64,000 nucleotides of DNA from Halomonas sp. TA22 (GCF_013009075.1 NZ_CP053108.1:3180517-3244516); one strand, 5' to 3'; counted from the first letter of the stretch, positions 1 to 9,813 are shown. The notes: a model not told the origin generated them from the sequence alone. Numbers and translations are program-made.

Positions 1-242
1 TGCTGCGCATGGTCGATCCTCGCGATCTGATCGGCGTGGGTTTGCTGCTGGGGATGATCTCTATCTTCCCCGCCTGGTTTCAGGGCCAGCCCTTCCTGAC
101 CGCCCAGTGGTGGACGATACCGGGTGTCGACTTCTACGCCTCCACGCCGCTGATCTTCGATGTCGGTGTCTATCTGGCGGTGCTGGGCGCCATGCTGACC
201 GTGATCATGACGCTGATGGAGGTGGACAAGGATGAACCTTGA
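1..242 (+). CDS. Mrp/Mnh Na+/H+ antiporter, MnhB domain (3' part only)
   Basis: The reading frame is open from the window edge, so this is the C-terminal part of a larger protein. The residues around VDPRDLIGVGLLLG and the closing membrane segment fit the MnhB domain, which is either a separate MrpB subunit or the tail of a fused MrpA/B subunit; the visible part cannot decide which. Two hydrophobic segments are present. The complex exchanges cytoplasmic Na+ for H+ at the inner membrane and is important for alkali and salt tolerance. Subunits C to G follow directly, so this is the distal half of an mrp operon. The 5' part lies outside the window. Confidence 0.85.
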   Translation, partial: LRMVDPRDLIGVGLLLGMISIFPAWFQGQPFLTAQWWTIPGVDFYASTPLIFDVGVYLAVLGAMLTVIMTLMEVDKDEP

Positions 243-287
243 GCGCGGCTTGCCGCTACCCTCATTGATTTCCACCAAGGAGTTGCC

Positions 288-635
288 ATGGAGCCCGTGA
301 TGGCACTGGCCATTGGCCTTTTGTATGCCATGGCCATCTACATGATGCTCAGGCGTTCGATCGTCAAGCTGGTGATCGGCCTGATGCTGCTCTCCAACGC
401 CGCCAACCTGCTGATCTTCACCTCGGCTGGCATGGTACGCGGTGCGCCGCCGCTGATCGCCGAGGGAGCGCTGGGCCCTCCGGGAGGGATCGCCGACCCG
501 CTGCCGCAGGCGTTGGTGCTGACCGCCATCGTGATCGCTTTCGGCGTGCTGGCGTTCGCCGTGGTGCTGATTCGCCGTGCCTACGAGATCGTCAAGGCCG
601 ATGACCTGGATAAGATGAAGGATACCGACACGTGA
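288..635 (+). CDS. mnhC: Mrp/Mnh Na+/H+ antiporter subunit C
   Basis: A 115-residue membrane protein with three hydrophobic segments and the NuoK-like fold expected of MrpC/MnhC. The segment [17 protein letters not shown] is typical of the family. It is a small core subunit of the multi-subunit antiporter. The ATG at 288 is preceded by AAGGAG at normal spacing. Its TGA (633-635) overlaps the GTG of the next gene (632-634), so translation of C and D is coupled. Confidence 0.93.
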   Translation: MEPVMALAIGLLYAMAIYMMLRRSIVKLVIGLMLLSNAANLLIFTSAGMVRGAPPLIAEGALGPPGGIADPLPQALVLTAIVIAFGVLAFAVVLIRRAYEIVKADDLDKMKDTDT

Positions 636-2194
636 GGCCTGAAGTCGCACTGCCCATTATCATTCCGCTGCTTTCGGGAACCCTGTCGCTGCTGTTCTGG
701 CGCTCGCGGCCCATGCAGCGCTTTCTCGCGGTGGCCGGTACCGCTGCGCTGCTCGTGGTGGCGATCTGGCTGATGGTGTCGGTACAACGCGACGGCTATG
801 TGGTCATGCACATGGGTGGCTGGCAGGCGCCTTACGGGATCAGCCTAGTCGCCGACCTGCTGAGTGCGCTGATGGTGCTGCTGACCGGTATCATCGGGCT
901 GGCCCTGGCGGTCTATTCTCTCTCCTCCACCGGCGAGGGGCATGAGAAGTTTGGCTACTATCCGTTGATGCACCTGCTGCTGGCCGGCGTGGCCGGAGCC
1001 TTCCTGACCGGCGATATCTTCAACCTCTACGTGTGGTTCGAGGTAATGCTGGTGGCCTCCTTCGCGCTGCTGATCCTGGGCGGGGAGAAGGCGCAGATGG
1101 AGGGGGCCATCAAGTACGTGACGCTCAACCTGCTGGCCTCGGTGATCTTCCTGACCGCGGTGGGCCTGCTCTACGGTATGCTCGGCACGCTCAACATGGC
1201 CGATATCGCCGTGCGCCTGGAGGAGGCCGAGAACCGTGCCATGGTCGAGGTGCTGGCGGTGATGTTCATGGTCGCCTTCGGCATCAAGGCGGCAGCCTTC
1301 CCACTCTTCTTCTGGCTGCCGGCCTCCTACCACACCCCGCCGGTGGCGGTGTCGGCACTCTTTGCCGGGCTATTGACCAAGGTTGGCGTCTATTCGCTGT
1401 TCCGCGTCTTCACTCTGATGTTCGACCAGTCGGTGGAGTACACCCATCAGATCATGCTGTGGGGGGCAGTCTTCACCATGGTCACCGGGGTGCTAGGCGC
1501 GGCGGCGCAGTACGAATTCCGGCGTATCCTGTCGTTCCACATCGTCAGCCAGATCGGTTACATGATCCTTGGGCTTGCGATCTTCACCCCGCTGGCGATT
1601 GCCGGGGGCATCTTTGCCACCGCGCACAACATCATCGTCAAGACCAACCTGTTCTTGATCAGCGGGATCACGCGCCGTCTGCAGGGCACCTACGAGCTGA
1701 AGAAGATGGGCGGGCTCTATAAGCAGGCGCCCTGGCTTGCGGTGGCGTTCTTCATTTCCGCCTTCGCGCTTGCCGGGGCACCGCCGCTGTCGGGGTTCTT
1801 CGCCAAGCTGGTGCTGGTGCGTGGCGGCCTGGAGGCGGAAGTCTACGTGGCCACCGGTATCGCACTGGCGGTTGGCCTGCTGACGCTCTACTCGATGGTC
1901 AAGATCTGGAATGAGGTGTTCTGGAAGCCGCTACCGGAGAACAACCTGGTGCCGGAGCCCGCCGCGGTGCCGCGAGGTGACGATGGGCGCCAGGTCAAGG
2001 ATTCGCTGGGACTGATGTACCTGCCGGTGATGATTCTGGCGCTGTTCGCTCTGCTGATGGGGCTGATGGCTCAGCCGCTGGTGACGCTTACCATCGAGGC
2101 CGCCGAGCAGCTCCTCAATCCTCAAGGTTATATTGATGCGGTGCTGGGTGATGCACGGAGCCCGGCCCTCGACGCGATGGAGATGACGCCATGA
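632..2194 (+). CDS. mnhD: Mrp/Mnh Na+/H+ antiporter subunit D
   Basis: A 520-residue polytopic protein of the proton-translocating NuoM/NuoN-like family (Proton_antipo_M), with about 14 hydrophobic segments. The membrane glutamate in [10 protein letters not shown] is at residue 137, the position of the essential Glu137 of characterised MrpD proteins. It is a likely ion-translocating core subunit. It starts at GTG 632 overlapping mnhC, and its stop overlaps the mnhE start in an ATGA arrangement at 2191-2194. Length is normal for the family. Confidence 0.95.
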   Translation: MRPEVALPIIIPLLSGTLSLLFWRSRPMQRFLAVAGTAALLVVAIWLMVSVQRDGYVVMHMGGWQAPYGISLVADLLSALMVLLTGIIGLALAVYSLSSTGEGHEKFGYYPLMHLLLAGVAGAFLTGDIFNLYVWFEVMLVASFALLILGGEKAQMEGAIKYVTLNLLASVIFLTAVGLLYGMLGTLNMADIAVRLEEAENRAMVEVLAVMFMVAFGIKAAAFPLFFWLPASYHTPPVAVSALFAGLLTKVGVYSLFRVFTLMFDQSVEYTHQIMLWGAVFTMVTGVLGAAAQYEFRRILSFHIVSQIGYMILGLAIFTPLAIAGGIFATAHNIIVKTNLFLISGITRRLQGTYELKKMGGLYKQAPWLAVAFFISAFALAGAPPLSGFFAKLVLVRGGLEAEVYVATGIALAVGLLTLYSMVKIWNEVFWKPLPENNLVPEPAAVPRGDDGRQVKDSLGLMYLPVMILALFALLMGLMAQPLVTLTIEAAEQLLNPQGYIDAVLGDARSPALDAMEMTP

Positions 2195-2664
2195 CGGGGG
2201 CGATCTGGAATCTCTTGCTGGCGCTTGCCTGGGTCGTGCTGAGCGGTGACTTCACGGGCCTCAATCTGGTCGTCGGCCTGGTGTTTGGCTATATCACCCT
2301 GGTGCTGATCGAACCTCAGGTGGAGGCGCTGAAAGGCTACTCGGCCCGGGTGCCGCGAATCATCATGTTCATTGGCTTCTTCATCAAGGAACTGATCCTT
2401 GCCAACCTTAGGGTGGCCTTCGATATCGTGACGCCGCCCTGGCACATGAAGCCCGGCGTCATCGCCATGCCGCTCAAGGCGCAGACGGAGCTCGAGATCA
2501 CCATGGTCGCCAACCTGATCTCGCTGACCCCGGGCACCCTGAGCCTGGACGTCTCCGACGACAAGCGGGTGCTCTACATTCATGCCATGTTCCTCGACGA
2601 CGAGGAGGAGTTGCGCCGTGGTCTCGAGGAGATGGAGCGGCGCGCACTCGAGCTGTTCCGCTAG
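2191..2664 (+). CDS. mnhE: Mrp/Mnh Na+/H+ antiporter subunit E
   Basis: A 157-residue protein of the MNHE family: two or three N-terminal hydrophobic segments followed by a soluble C-terminal half containing the family-typical stretch NLISLTPGTLSLDVSDD. It is a structural subunit of the antiporter complex. It overlaps mnhD by four bases. Length and position in the operon are as expected. Confidence 0.93.
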   Translation: MTGAIWNLLLALAWVVLSGDFTGLNLVVGLVFGYITLVLIEPQVEALKGYSARVPRIIMFIGFFIKELILANLRVAFDIVTPPWHMKPGVIAMPLKAQTELEITMVANLISLTPGTLSLDVSDDKRVLYIHAMFLDDEEELRRGLEEMERRALELFR

Positions 2665-2690
2665 GCTGACAAGAACGAAGAGGAGTGCTC

Positions 2691-2960
2691 TTGGATACCG
2701 TGATTCTGATAAGCCAGGTGCTGATGGGGCTGGCGATGATCCTGGCTTTCGTGCGACTGGTGCGAGGCCCGAGCTTGCCGGACAGAGTGGTGGCGCTTGA
2801 GTTGTTCTCCACCATCATCGTCGGTCTGGTAGGCACCTATGCCATCAAGTCGGATGTGGCGAGCTTTCTCGATGCCGCTATCGTCATCGCACTGATGGCC
2901 TTCCTGGCGGCGATTGGTTTTGCCCGCTTCCTGGAGCGTGGAGGACCACGTGATGATTGA
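2691..2960 (+). CDS. mnhF: Mrp/Mnh Na+/H+ antiporter subunit F
   Basis: A small membrane subunit of about 89 residues with three hydrophobic segments and the family-typical LVRGPSLPDRVVALE. A GTG at 2685 lies in frame but directly abuts the ribosome-binding sequence AAGAGGAG (2678-2684), which leaves no spacing. The TTG at 2691 sits six bases downstream of it and is the better start. The 3' end overlaps mnhG. Confidence 0.9.
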   Translation: MDTVILISQVLMGLAMILAFVRLVRGPSLPDRVVALELFSTIIVGLVGTYAIKSDVASFLDAAIVIALMAFLAAIGFARFLERGGPRDD

Positions 2961-3357
2961 TGTAATAAAGGGAGCCCTGATCATTGCCGGCGCGCTGTTC
3001 ATGCTGCTCGCTTCGCTTGGCATCCTTCGCCTGCCTGACCTGCTGACGCGCATGCATGCCACCACCAAGGCGGCGGCCCTCGGGGTGATCCTGGTGATGC
3101 TGGCGGTCGCACTGCATTTTGGCGAGGCGGGAGTGGTGGCGCGTGCCTTCGCGATCATCACCTTCATCCTGATGACCGCTCCGGTAGCGGCTCACGTGAT
3201 TGGCCGCGCCGGTTACTTCGTGGGTTCAAAACTGTGGAGCGGGACGGTCAAGGATGAGTTGCGACCCAACTACGACCCTCTTACCCATGAACTGAAAAGC
3301 GGCATGGAGACCGAAGCCAACGCCGCTCGGACGGCCAAGGATACCGACGCCCCCTGA
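2953..3357 (+). CDS. mnhG: Mrp/Mnh Na+/H+ antiporter subunit G
   Basis: A 134-residue MnhG/MrpG-family subunit with three hydrophobic segments; RLPDLLTRMHATTKAAALGV is the family signature region. The ATG at 2953 follows GGAGGA by about seven bases and overlaps the end of mnhF. A longer in-frame start at 2914 would lie well inside mnhF and has no matching ribosome-binding site. It is the last gene of the antiporter operon. The charged C-terminal tail of about 40 residues should be cytoplasmic. Confidence 0.93.
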   Translation: MIDVIKGALIIAGALFMLLASLGILRLPDLLTRMHATTKAAALGVILVMLAVALHFGEAGVVARAFAIITFILMTAPVAAHVIGRAGYFVGSKLWSGTVKDELRPNYDPLTHELKSGMETEANAARTAKDTDAP

Positions 3358-3408
3358 CAGGGCGTGTGCTAGCTCTTTGCTCTGACAGCTACTGCCTCAA
3401 GGATCACC

Positions 3409-4707
3409 ATGCGCAAACTCGTTCTGACCTCGTTGATGATTACCGCGCTGGCGGGGTGCCAGGCCACTCCCGGCGGCTCTCAGCCACTCGCTGCCGACCC
3501 CGCTTCCGGTATCGAAGCCTCGAACGACGAGGCGCGGCGGGGTGAGTCGAGTACCGCTCAGACGGCCAATGCAGCCCCCCAGGAAACGCCAGCGAACTTC
3601 GAGGCCTGGGTCGACTCCTTCCGCCGCCAGGCGCGGGCCGAGGGGATCTCCACGGCGACGCTCGACGAGGCCTTCGCCAACGTCCGCTATCAGCCACGGA
3701 TCATCGAGCTCGACCGTTCACAGCCGGAGTTCGTGCGTCCGATCTGGGAGTATCTCGATAGCGCCGTCTCCTCGACGCGCATCAGCCAGGGGCGCCAGAA
3801 GCTCGATGAACATCGCGACACGGCCCACCAGATGGAGCAGCGCTACGGCGTACCCGCCGAGATCGTGGTGGCGATCTGGGGCATCGAGAGCAACTATGGC
3901 GGCAATTTCGGCAGCTTCTCTACCATCGATGCGCTGGCCACCCTGGGCTATGAGGGGCGTCGCCAGAGCTTCGCTCGTGGCGAGTTGATGGCGGCCCTGC
4001 GGATCATCGAGCAAGGCGATATCGCCGCTCAGCGTATGATCGGCTCCTGGGCCGGGGCCATGGGCCATACCCAGTTCATTCCCTCGAGCTTCGAGGCGTA
4101 TGCGGTGGATGGAGATGGTGATGGCCGTCGCGACATCTGGGAGAGTATTTCCGATGTCATGGCATCGACCGCCAACTACCTGGCACGGGCCGGCTGGCAG
4201 CGTGGCCAGCCGTGGGGGGTGGAGGTCGAGCTTGGTGACGGCTTCGACTATGCCCAGGCCGATACGACTCGGCGCAGCAGTCGTGAATGGGCCGCGCATG
4301 GTGTGCGCCGAGTCGGTGGTGGCGCACTGCCGGAGTTCAGCGAGGCGACGGTGGTAGTGCCGGCTGGCGCCCAAGGCCCGGCGTTTTTGGTCGGCCCCAA
4401 TTTCCGCGCCATCCTGCGCTACAACAACGCCACCAGCTATGCGCTGGCGGTGGGTACGCTGAGCGATCAGATCGCCGGACGCGGTGGGGTACAGCACTCC
4501 TGGCCACGCGATGAGCAGCCGCTGACGCGCAGTCAGGTCAGGGAGCTGCAGGAGCGCCTGAATGCGCGCGGGTTCGACACCGGCACCCCGGATGGGGTCT
4601 TCGGTCCCAATACGCGCAGCGGGCTGCGTGACTATCAGCGCAGCGAGGGCTTTACGCCAGATGGCTTCGCGACGCTGCGGCTACTCGAGCGCATGCGGGG
4701 TAACTGA
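3409..4707 (+). CDS. lytic murein transglycosylase (MltB family lipoprotein)
   Basis: A 432-residue protein. The N-terminus MRKLVLTSLMITALAGC ends in a lipobox (LAGC), so it should be an outer-membrane-anchored lipoprotein. After a low-complexity linker comes an SLT_2/MltB-type domain (about residues 60-350); the glutamate in WGIESNYGG is the expected catalytic acid. A PG_binding_1 domain follows at about 365-430. It cleaves the MurNAc-GlcNAc bond of peptidoglycan with formation of 1,6-anhydroMurNAc. It is a single gene, convergent with rsmE, with only six bases between the stops. Confidence 0.9.
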   Translation: MRKLVLTSLMITALAGCQATPGGSQPLAADPASGIEASNDEARRGESSTAQTANAAPQETPANFEAWVDSFRRQARAEGISTATLDEAFANVRYQPRIIELDRSQPEFVRPIWEYLDSAVSSTRISQGRQKLDEHRDTAHQMEQRYGVPAEIVVAIWGIESNYGGNFGSFSTIDALATLGYEGRRQSFARGELMAALRIIEQGDIAAQRMIGSWAGAMGHTQFIPSSFEAYAVDGDGDGRRDIWESISDVMASTANYLARAGWQRGQPWGVEVELGDGFDYAQADTTRRSSREWAAHGVRRVGGGALPEFSEATVVVPAGAQGPAFLVGPNFRAILRYNNATSYALAVGTLSDQIAGRGGVQHSWPRDEQPLTRSQVRELQERLNARGFDTGTPDGVFGPNTRSGLRDYQRSEGFTPDGFATLRLLERMRGN

Positions 4708-4713
4708 GCAATC

Positions 4714-5427
4714 TCAAGCGAGGCGGGCGAGCAGGGCGACTACCGCGGTCTCCACGCGTAGAATGCGCTCGCCCAGGTGGATGCCCCGGCAACCGAGGTC
4801 GAGCAGGCGCTCCACTTCATAGGGGATGAATCCCCCTTCGGGTCCGACGAACAGGATCGCCGGCTCGGTCAGGCCGCGCGGGCAGTCGCTCGGCATGCCG
4901 GGGTGGGCGAGCAGGCCAAGACGCTTGGCGAGGCGCGTTGGCAGGCGATCCTCGACGAAGGGCTTGAACTGCGTCTCCAGAGTCACTTCCGGCATCCGGG
5001 TGTCGCGGGCCTGCTCCAACCCCAGCACCAGATGCTGGCGAATCTTCTCGGTAGCGAGTTCGGGCGATTGCCAGTAGCTCTTCTCGACGCGCCGGGTATG
5101 CAGCAGGGTGATGCGCTTCACGCCCAGCGCGGTGACATGCTCGAGAGTGCGCGCCAGCATGCGGGGCCGGGGCAGCGCCAGGACCAGCTCGATATCGAGC
5201 GCGGCGGGGGGGGGCTGGTCGAGCTGGGCGATGGAGAAGGTGGCCCGACCGGCCTCCAGGCCCAACAGGCGGCCGCGTCCGATCCTGCCGCCGACAACGC
5301 CCAGGGTCAGCTCGTCACCCACCCTTGCCCGGTGAACCTCATGCAGATGGCGCAGGCGGCGGGGGTCGCTGACGCAGGCCTGACCCTCATCGAGCAGGTC
5401 GCATTCTTCGAGTAGAATCAGGTTCAT
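4714..5427 (-). CDS. rsmE: 16S rRNA (uracil-1498-N3)-methyltransferase RsmE
   Basis: A 237-residue SPOUT-class methyltransferase that methylates U1498 of 16S rRNA using S-adenosylmethionine. An N-terminal PUA-like part contains DPRRLRHLHEVHRARVGDEL. The C-terminal trefoil knot contains FVGPEGGF and LGERILRVETAVVALL, both diagnostic of RsmE. Length is normal. It is divergent from the PhaR-type regulator and convergent with the lytic transglycosylase. Confidence 0.93.
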   Translation of the reverse strand: MNLILLEECDLLDEGQACVSDPRRLRHLHEVHRARVGDELTLGVVGGRIGRGRLLGLEAGRATFSIAQLDQPPPAALDIELVLALPRPRMLARTLEHVTALGVKRITLLHTRRVEKSYWQSPELATEKIRQHLVLGLEQARDTRMPEVTLETQFKPFVEDRLPTRLAKRLGLLAHPGMPSDCPRGLTEPAILFVGPEGGFIPYEVERLLDLGCRGIHLGERILRVETAVVALLARLA

Positions 5428-5477
5428 TTCATCTCCTGGTAGTGGATATTGGTCTGCCCGGGAGCGGTTTCATTTGC

Positions 5478-5975
5478 ATGGCGGAAACGCAGGTGCACAA
5501 TACAGCCAACAATGAGCCCAGGAGCAGCGCCGTGCGCGTAATACGAAAGTATGCCAATCGTCGTCTCTACGACACCGAACAGAGCCGCTACGTCACCCTG
5601 GAGGACTTGCGCGGATTGATTCTCGAGGAAGTGCCGTTTCGCGTCGAGGATGCCAAGAGTGGTGAGGATCTGACGCGTACCATTCTGCTGTCGATCATTA
5701 TCGAGCAGGAGCAGGCCGATGGCGACGCGGAAGTGTTCTCCAACGATCTGCTGCAGCAGTTGATTCGCGTCTACGCCATGTCCCAGCCACTCCCGCTGGC
5801 GCGTTATCTCGAACAGGGCACGCGGCTGATGCTAGAACAGCAGAAGCGCATGCAGGACCAGTGGCAGCAGGCGATGCGCCACTCGCCGATGGAGTTCATG
5901 CGCGAGCTTGCCGAAGAGAACATGCGGTTCTGGCAAAAGACCATCAATCAAAACCGTCAGGACGAAGATGAGTGA
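5478..5975 (+). CDS. phaR: polyhydroxyalkanoate synthesis repressor PhaR
   Basis: The protein contains IRKYANRRLYDTEQSRYVTLEDL, the PHB_acc_N DNA-binding motif (KYxNRRLYDT) of PhaR regulators, followed by a PHB_acc-type C-terminal half. PhaR proteins bind polyhydroxyalkanoate granules and repress phasin and PHA genes. The start is uncertain. ATG 5478 has a distant GGGAG. GTG 5532, just ahead of the conserved motif, has AGGAG at ideal spacing and would give a 147-residue protein. A GTG at 5442 is also open. No phasin or synthase gene is in the window. Confidence 0.85.
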   Translation: MAETQVHNTANNEPRSSAVRVIRKYANRRLYDTEQSRYVTLEDLRGLILEEVPFRVEDAKSGEDLTRTILLSIIIEQEQADGDAEVFSNDLLQQLIRVYAMSQPLPLARYLEQGTRLMLEQQKRMQDQWQQAMRHSPMEFMRELAEENMRFWQKTINQNRQDEDE

Positions 5976-6080
5976 AGCAGCAGCACCGACAGGTACCGGC
6001 CTTTCTGGCATACTGGCGGGCTTGATCGCTTCCCTCTGCGCCCATCGTTTGCACCTAACACAGTCAAGCAAGGTCTTTAG

Positions 6081-7370
6081 ATGAAGGTTCTTATCATCGG
6101 CGGCGGTGGCCGCGAACACGCCCTGGCCTGGAAGGTCGCCCAGTCGCCGAATGTCGAGAGCGTTCATGTGGCACCGGGCAATGCCGGCACCCAGAGTGAG
6201 CCCAAGCTCACCAATCTCGACCTCGCCGCCGACGATCTGGCGGGATTGGAAGCCTTCGCCCGCGATCAGGAGATCGACCTGACCATTGTCGGCCCCGAGG
6301 CGCCGCTGGTCGCGGGCGTGGTGGATCGCTTCCAGGCCGCCGGGCTTGCCATCTTTGGCCCCAGCCAGGCAGCCGCCCAGCTCGAGGGCTCGAAGTCCTT
6401 CACCAAGGATTTCCTGGCCCGCCACGCCATCCCTAGCGCCGATTACGCCACCTTCACCGAGATTGTTCCGGCACTGGCCTATCTGGCCGAGAAGGGCGCG
6501 CCGATCGTTATCAAGGCCGATGGCCTGGCGGCTGGCAAGGGGGTGATCGTGGCCATGACCGAGCAGGAGGCCGAAGCCGCCGTGCGTGACATGCTCGAGG
6601 CCAACGCCTTCGGCGATGCGGGTGCCCGGGTGGTGATCGAGGAGTTCCTGAGCGGCGAAGAGGCAAGTTTCATCGTCATGGTCGATGGCGACAATGTGCT
6701 GCCGATGGCTACCAGCCAGGATCACAAGCGCATCGGCGAGGGCGATACCGGCCCCAACACCGGTGGTATGGGTGCCTACTCGCCGGCACCGGTGGTCACC
6801 GCCGAGGTGCACCAGCGCATCATGGACGAGGTGATCCTGCCCACCGTCAAAGGTATGGCGGCGGAAGGGCACCCCTATATCGGCTTTCTCTATGCCGGCT
6901 TGATGATTGATGAGCAGGGCGCACCCAAGGTGATCGAGTACAACTGCCGCTTCGGCGATCCCGAGACCCAGCCGATCATGCTGCGCATGCGCTCGGATCT
7001 CGCCGAACTGTGCCTGGCCGGCGCGCGTGGCGAACTCGCCGATGCACGCTGCGAGTGGGACGCGCGGGCCGCAGTCGGCGTGGTGCTGGCCGCCGGGGGT
7101 TATCCGAACGCCTATCGCAAGGGCGCTGCGATCGAAGGGCTGGAGGAGGCCGCCGCCACCGGGTGCAAGGTGTTCCATGCCGGTACCGCCCAGGACGACC
7201 AAGGTCGAGTCGTCACCAGCGGCGGGCGCGTGCTATGTGTGACGGCGCTGGGCGAGAGCGTCTCCCTGGCGCGCGACCTGGCCTATCGTGGCGTTGACGC
7301 CATCCACTGGCCCGAGATGTGCTGCCGTCGCGACATCGCCTATCGCGCCATCGCCCGCGAGGCCCGCTAG
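6081..7370 (+). CDS. purD: phosphoribosylamine-glycine ligase
   Basis: A 429-residue enzyme of purine biosynthesis that joins 5-phosphoribosylamine and glycine with ATP to form GAR. The N-terminal domain begins with [12 protein letters not shown]. An ATP-grasp domain follows ([44 protein letters not shown]), then the GARS C-terminal domain. Length is typical. AAGG lies about eight bases before the ATG. In many gammaproteobacteria purD follows purH; here no purH is adjacent. The thioesterase gene follows at short distance and may be co-transcribed. Confidence 0.95.
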   Translation: MKVLIIGGGGREHALAWKVAQSPNVESVHVAPGNAGTQSEPKLTNLDLAADDLAGLEAFARDQEIDLTIVGPEAPLVAGVVDRFQAAGLAIFGPSQAAAQLEGSKSFTKDFLARHAIPSADYATFTEIVPALAYLAEKGAPIVIKADGLAAGKGVIVAMTEQEAEAAVRDMLEANAFGDAGARVVIEEFLSGEEASFIVMVDGDNVLPMATSQDHKRIGEGDTGPNTGGMGAYSPAPVVTAEVHQRIMDEVILPTVKGMAAEGHPYIGFLYAGLMIDEQGAPKVIEYNCRFGDPETQPIMLRMRSDLAELCLAGARGELADARCEWDARAAVGVVLAAGGYPNAYRKGAAIEGLEEAAATGCKVFHAGTAQDDQGRVVTSGGRVLCVTALGESVSLARDLAYRGVDAIHWPEMCCRRDIAYRAIAREAR

Positions 7371-7416
7371 GGCTCGCGTTTACCTCGTCATGCCGCAAGT
7401 CGGCTCAGGGAGCGTC

Positions 7417-7857
7417 ATGGAGCGCGTACACGTGGAATTTCCGACCGAGGCGATCCTGCATCGTCATGCGCTTTCGGTGCGGATAACCGACATGAACTAT
7501 GGCCGTCATCTCGGCCATGATTCGCTGATCTCCCTGCTCCATGAAGGGCGTGTGGCAGCACTGAGCTCGCTTGGTCTGAACGAGTGGGACATCGATGGCT
7601 GCCCAAGCGTCGTCGCTGATCTTGCTGTGCAGTATCAGAGCGAGGCGCGCTGGCCCGATGAACTGATCGTCGAGACCGCGATTCCCGCACCGCAGGGCAA
7701 GGCGTTGATGGTCTACCACCGCATGCGACGCGCCCAGGATGAGCGCCTGGTGGCCACGGCCCGCGTGTCTCTACTGTTCATCGACCCCGAGCGTGGTCGT
7801 CCCGTCGTGGTGCCTGGCTCTCTGCGAGCCGCCCTGGCCGAACGGGGTGGCGACTGA
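7417..7857 (+). CDS. acyl-CoA thioesterase-like hotdog protein
   Basis: About 146 residues with a 4HBT hotdog fold: VRITDMNYGRHLGHDSLISLLHEGR is the substrate-binding helix region, with DMNYGRHLGHD in the place of the usual D-x-NGHVNN-type motif. Members hydrolyse acyl-CoA thioesters; the substrate here is unknown. ATG 7417 follows GGGAG closely; an in-frame ATG at 7390 is an alternative. Its stop TGA (7855-7857) shares a base with the ATG of the phosphoribulokinase gene, so the two proteins are translationally coupled and may act together. Confidence 0.75.
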   Translation: MERVHVEFPTEAILHRHALSVRITDMNYGRHLGHDSLISLLHEGRVAALSSLGLNEWDIDGCPSVVADLAVQYQSEARWPDELIVETAIPAPQGKALMVYHRMRRAQDERLVATARVSLLFIDPERGRPVVVPGSLRAALAERGGD

Positions 7858-8729
7858 TGTCGCGGGAGTATCCAATCATCGCCGTGAGCGGCTCCTCGGG
7901 GGCCGGTACCACCACGGTGCGTCGTACCTTCGAACGGATGTTCGCGCGCGAGGACGTGCATGCCGCCTTCGTCGATGGCGACGCCTTTCATCGCTACACC
8001 AAGGATGAGCTGGCGCGTATCTTTCGCGAGGAGCCTGAGCGTACCGACGAGCTCTCCCACTTCGCGGTGGAGGCCAACCTGCTCGACCGGCTCGAGGCGC
8101 TGTTCCTGGAGTATGGCGAGCACGGTACCGGTACCTATCGTCACTACATCCACGCTGAAGACAAGCGCATGGTCGAGTGCGGCTATCAGGTCGGTACCTT
8201 CACCGAGTGGCAGCCGCTGCCATGCGGCACCGATCTGCTTTTCTACGAGGGTCTGCATGGTGGCCTGGTCACCGCCGAGCTCGACATCGCCCGGCATGTC
8301 GATCTGCTGGTCGGTGTCGCCCCGACCATGAACCTCGAGTGGATCCAGAAGATCGATCGCGACACCAAGCTGCGCGGCTATTCCCAGGAGGCGGTGATCG
8401 ACACCATCCTCGGGCGTATGCATGATTACGTACGCTACATTCAGCCGCAATTCTCGCGCAGCCACATCAATTTCCAGCGTGTGCCCACGGTGGATACCTC
8501 CAACCCCTTCGAGGTGCAGGATATCCCCACCGATGCCGAATCCTTCGTGGTGATTCGCTTTCGCGACCCCTCGACGGTTGATTTCCCCTATCTGCTGGCG
8601 ATGATTCAGGATGCCTTCATGAGCCGGCCGCACACGCTGGTGGTGCCGGGCGCGCGTATGCCGCTGGCCATGGAGTTGATACTCGCCCCGCTGGTGCGGC
8701 ACCTGCTCGCCCAGCGGCGCTTTCGCTGA
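7857..8729 (+). CDS. prkB: phosphoribulokinase
   Basis: A 290-residue P-loop kinase of the phosphoribulokinase/uridine kinase family, close to the proteobacterial PrkB type. The Walker A region is SGSSGAGTTTV near the N-terminus, with threonine in the usual lysine position, as is seen in this enzyme group. Other conserved stretches are DGDAFHRYTK and FYEGLHGG. The classical reaction makes ribulose 1,5-bisphosphate, but no RuBisCO is seen here and PrkB proteins are common in heterotrophs, so the physiological substrate is open. It overlaps the thioesterase gene by one base. Confidence 0.88.
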   Translation: MSREYPIIAVSGSSGAGTTTVRRTFERMFAREDVHAAFVDGDAFHRYTKDELARIFREEPERTDELSHFAVEANLLDRLEALFLEYGEHGTGTYRHYIHAEDKRMVECGYQVGTFTEWQPLPCGTDLLFYEGLHGGLVTAELDIARHVDLLVGVAPTMNLEWIQKIDRDTKLRGYSQEAVIDTILGRMHDYVRYIQPQFSRSHINFQRVPTVDTSNPFEVQDIPTDAESFVVIRFRDPSTVDFPYLLAMIQDAFMSRPHTLVVPGARMPLAMELILAPLVRHLLAQRRFR

Positions 8730-8754
8730 GCTCACTGCAACCCAAGGAGGCGTC

Positions 8755-9096
8755 ATGGACTGCCTGTTCTGCAAGATCGTCAATCGCGAGATTCCCTCCG
8801 ATATCGTCCACGAGGACGAACATGTGCTGGCCTTCAAGGACATCGACCCCAAGGCGCCGACCCACTGCCTGATCGTTCCCAAGAAGCACATCGCTACCTT
8901 GAACGATATCGAAGAGGGCGACCTGTCCCTGGTCGGGCGTCTGCAGTTTACCGCCGCCAAGCTGGCCGACAAGTTCGGCTTCGCCAAGGATGGCTATCGG
9001 GTGGTGATGAACTGCAATGAACATGGCGGTCAGACGGTCTACCATATCCACATGCACCTGATGGGTGGTCGCCGTTTCATCTGGCCGGCGGGCTAG
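8755..9096 (+). CDS. histidine triad (HIT/HinT) nucleotide-binding protein
   Basis: A 113-residue HIT-superfamily protein. [16 protein letters not shown] at the N-terminus and the catalytic triad stretch HIHMHLMGG near the C-terminus are characteristic of HinT, a purine nucleoside phosphoramidase. AAGGAGG lies just before the ATG. It lies between the phosphoribulokinase gene and coq7 on the same strand, possibly in one transcript. Confidence 0.93.
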   Translation: MDCLFCKIVNREIPSDIVHEDEHVLAFKDIDPKAPTHCLIVPKKHIATLNDIEEGDLSLVGRLQFTAAKLADKFGFAKDGYRVVMNCNEHGGQTVYHIHMHLMGGRRFIWPAG

Positions 9097-9151
9097 CGGG
9101 CCCTTTCGGCCTTGGCCTCTCGATTGGCTGCTCATCTACTTGGAGACCACC

Positions 9152-9793
9152 ATGCCGCGACATCTCTCCCGTGCCGATCACTGGATCGGCCAGTTCGACA
9201 TCGTACTGCGCACCCTGGTGCCGCATGCCGCGCAGCCCTCTCGTCCATCGCCGGCGGGCGATGTCCGCGACGATGAGCTCAGCGAGCCCGAGCGTGAGCA
9301 TGCCGTTGGCCTGATGCGCATCAATCACACCGGCGAGGTGTGCGCCCAGGCGCTCTATCAGGGCCAGGGTCTGACCGCCAAACTGCCCGATACGCGCAGC
9401 CAGATGGAGCAGGCGGCCCAGGAGGAGATCGATCATCTGGCCTGGTGCGATATGCGGCTGCAGGAACTCGATGGACGCACCAGTCTGCTCAACCCGGTTT
9501 TCTATGCCGCCTCGTTCGGGCTAGGCGCCATGGCGGGGGCGGTGGGCGATCGCGTCAGCCTGGGCTTCGTCGCCGCCACCGAAGAGCAGGTCGGTCGCCA
9601 TCTCGACGATCACATGCGCGACCTGCCCCAGGGAGACCGACGCTCCCGGGCGGTGCTGGAGCAGGTGCGCGAGGATGAGGCCCATCACGAACGCTGGGCG
9701 CTGGAGGCAGGCGGGTCGCGCTTCCCGCTGCCGGTCAAGCTTGGCATGCGACTGATGTCTAAGGTGATGACCAAGAGCGTCTATCGGCTCTAA
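9152..9793 (+). CDS. coq7: 3-demethoxyubiquinol 3-hydroxylase Coq7
   Basis: A 213-residue carboxylate-bridged di-iron hydroxylase of ubiquinone biosynthesis. Iron-ligand motifs are visible: [38 protein letters not shown] and [10 protein letters not shown] (ExxH pairs). It hydroxylates the last free ring position of the demethoxy-quinol intermediate at the inner membrane. ATG 9152 follows TTGGAG; a longer frame from 9065 would run into the HIT gene. A strong terminator follows. Confidence 0.93.
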   Translation: MPRHLSRADHWIGQFDIVLRTLVPHAAQPSRPSPAGDVRDDELSEPEREHAVGLMRINHTGEVCAQALYQGQGLTAKLPDTRSQMEQAAQEEIDHLAWCDMRLQELDGRTSLLNPVFYAASFGLGAMAGAVGDRVSLGFVAATEEQVGRHLDDHMRDLPQGDRRSRAVLEQVREDEAHHERWALEAGGSRFPLPVKLGMRLMSKVMTKSVYRL

Positions 9794-9813
9794 GTGCGCC
9801 TGATTCCGTCAAC

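Noticed and set aside
5832-7202. 456-codon open frame antisense to purD
   Set aside because: It is an antisense shadow of a complete and conserved purD.
7857-8729. Evidence for a Calvin cycle from the phosphoribulokinase
   Set aside because: No RuBisCO or other Calvin-cycle gene is present, and PrkB-type proteins are common in heterotrophs.
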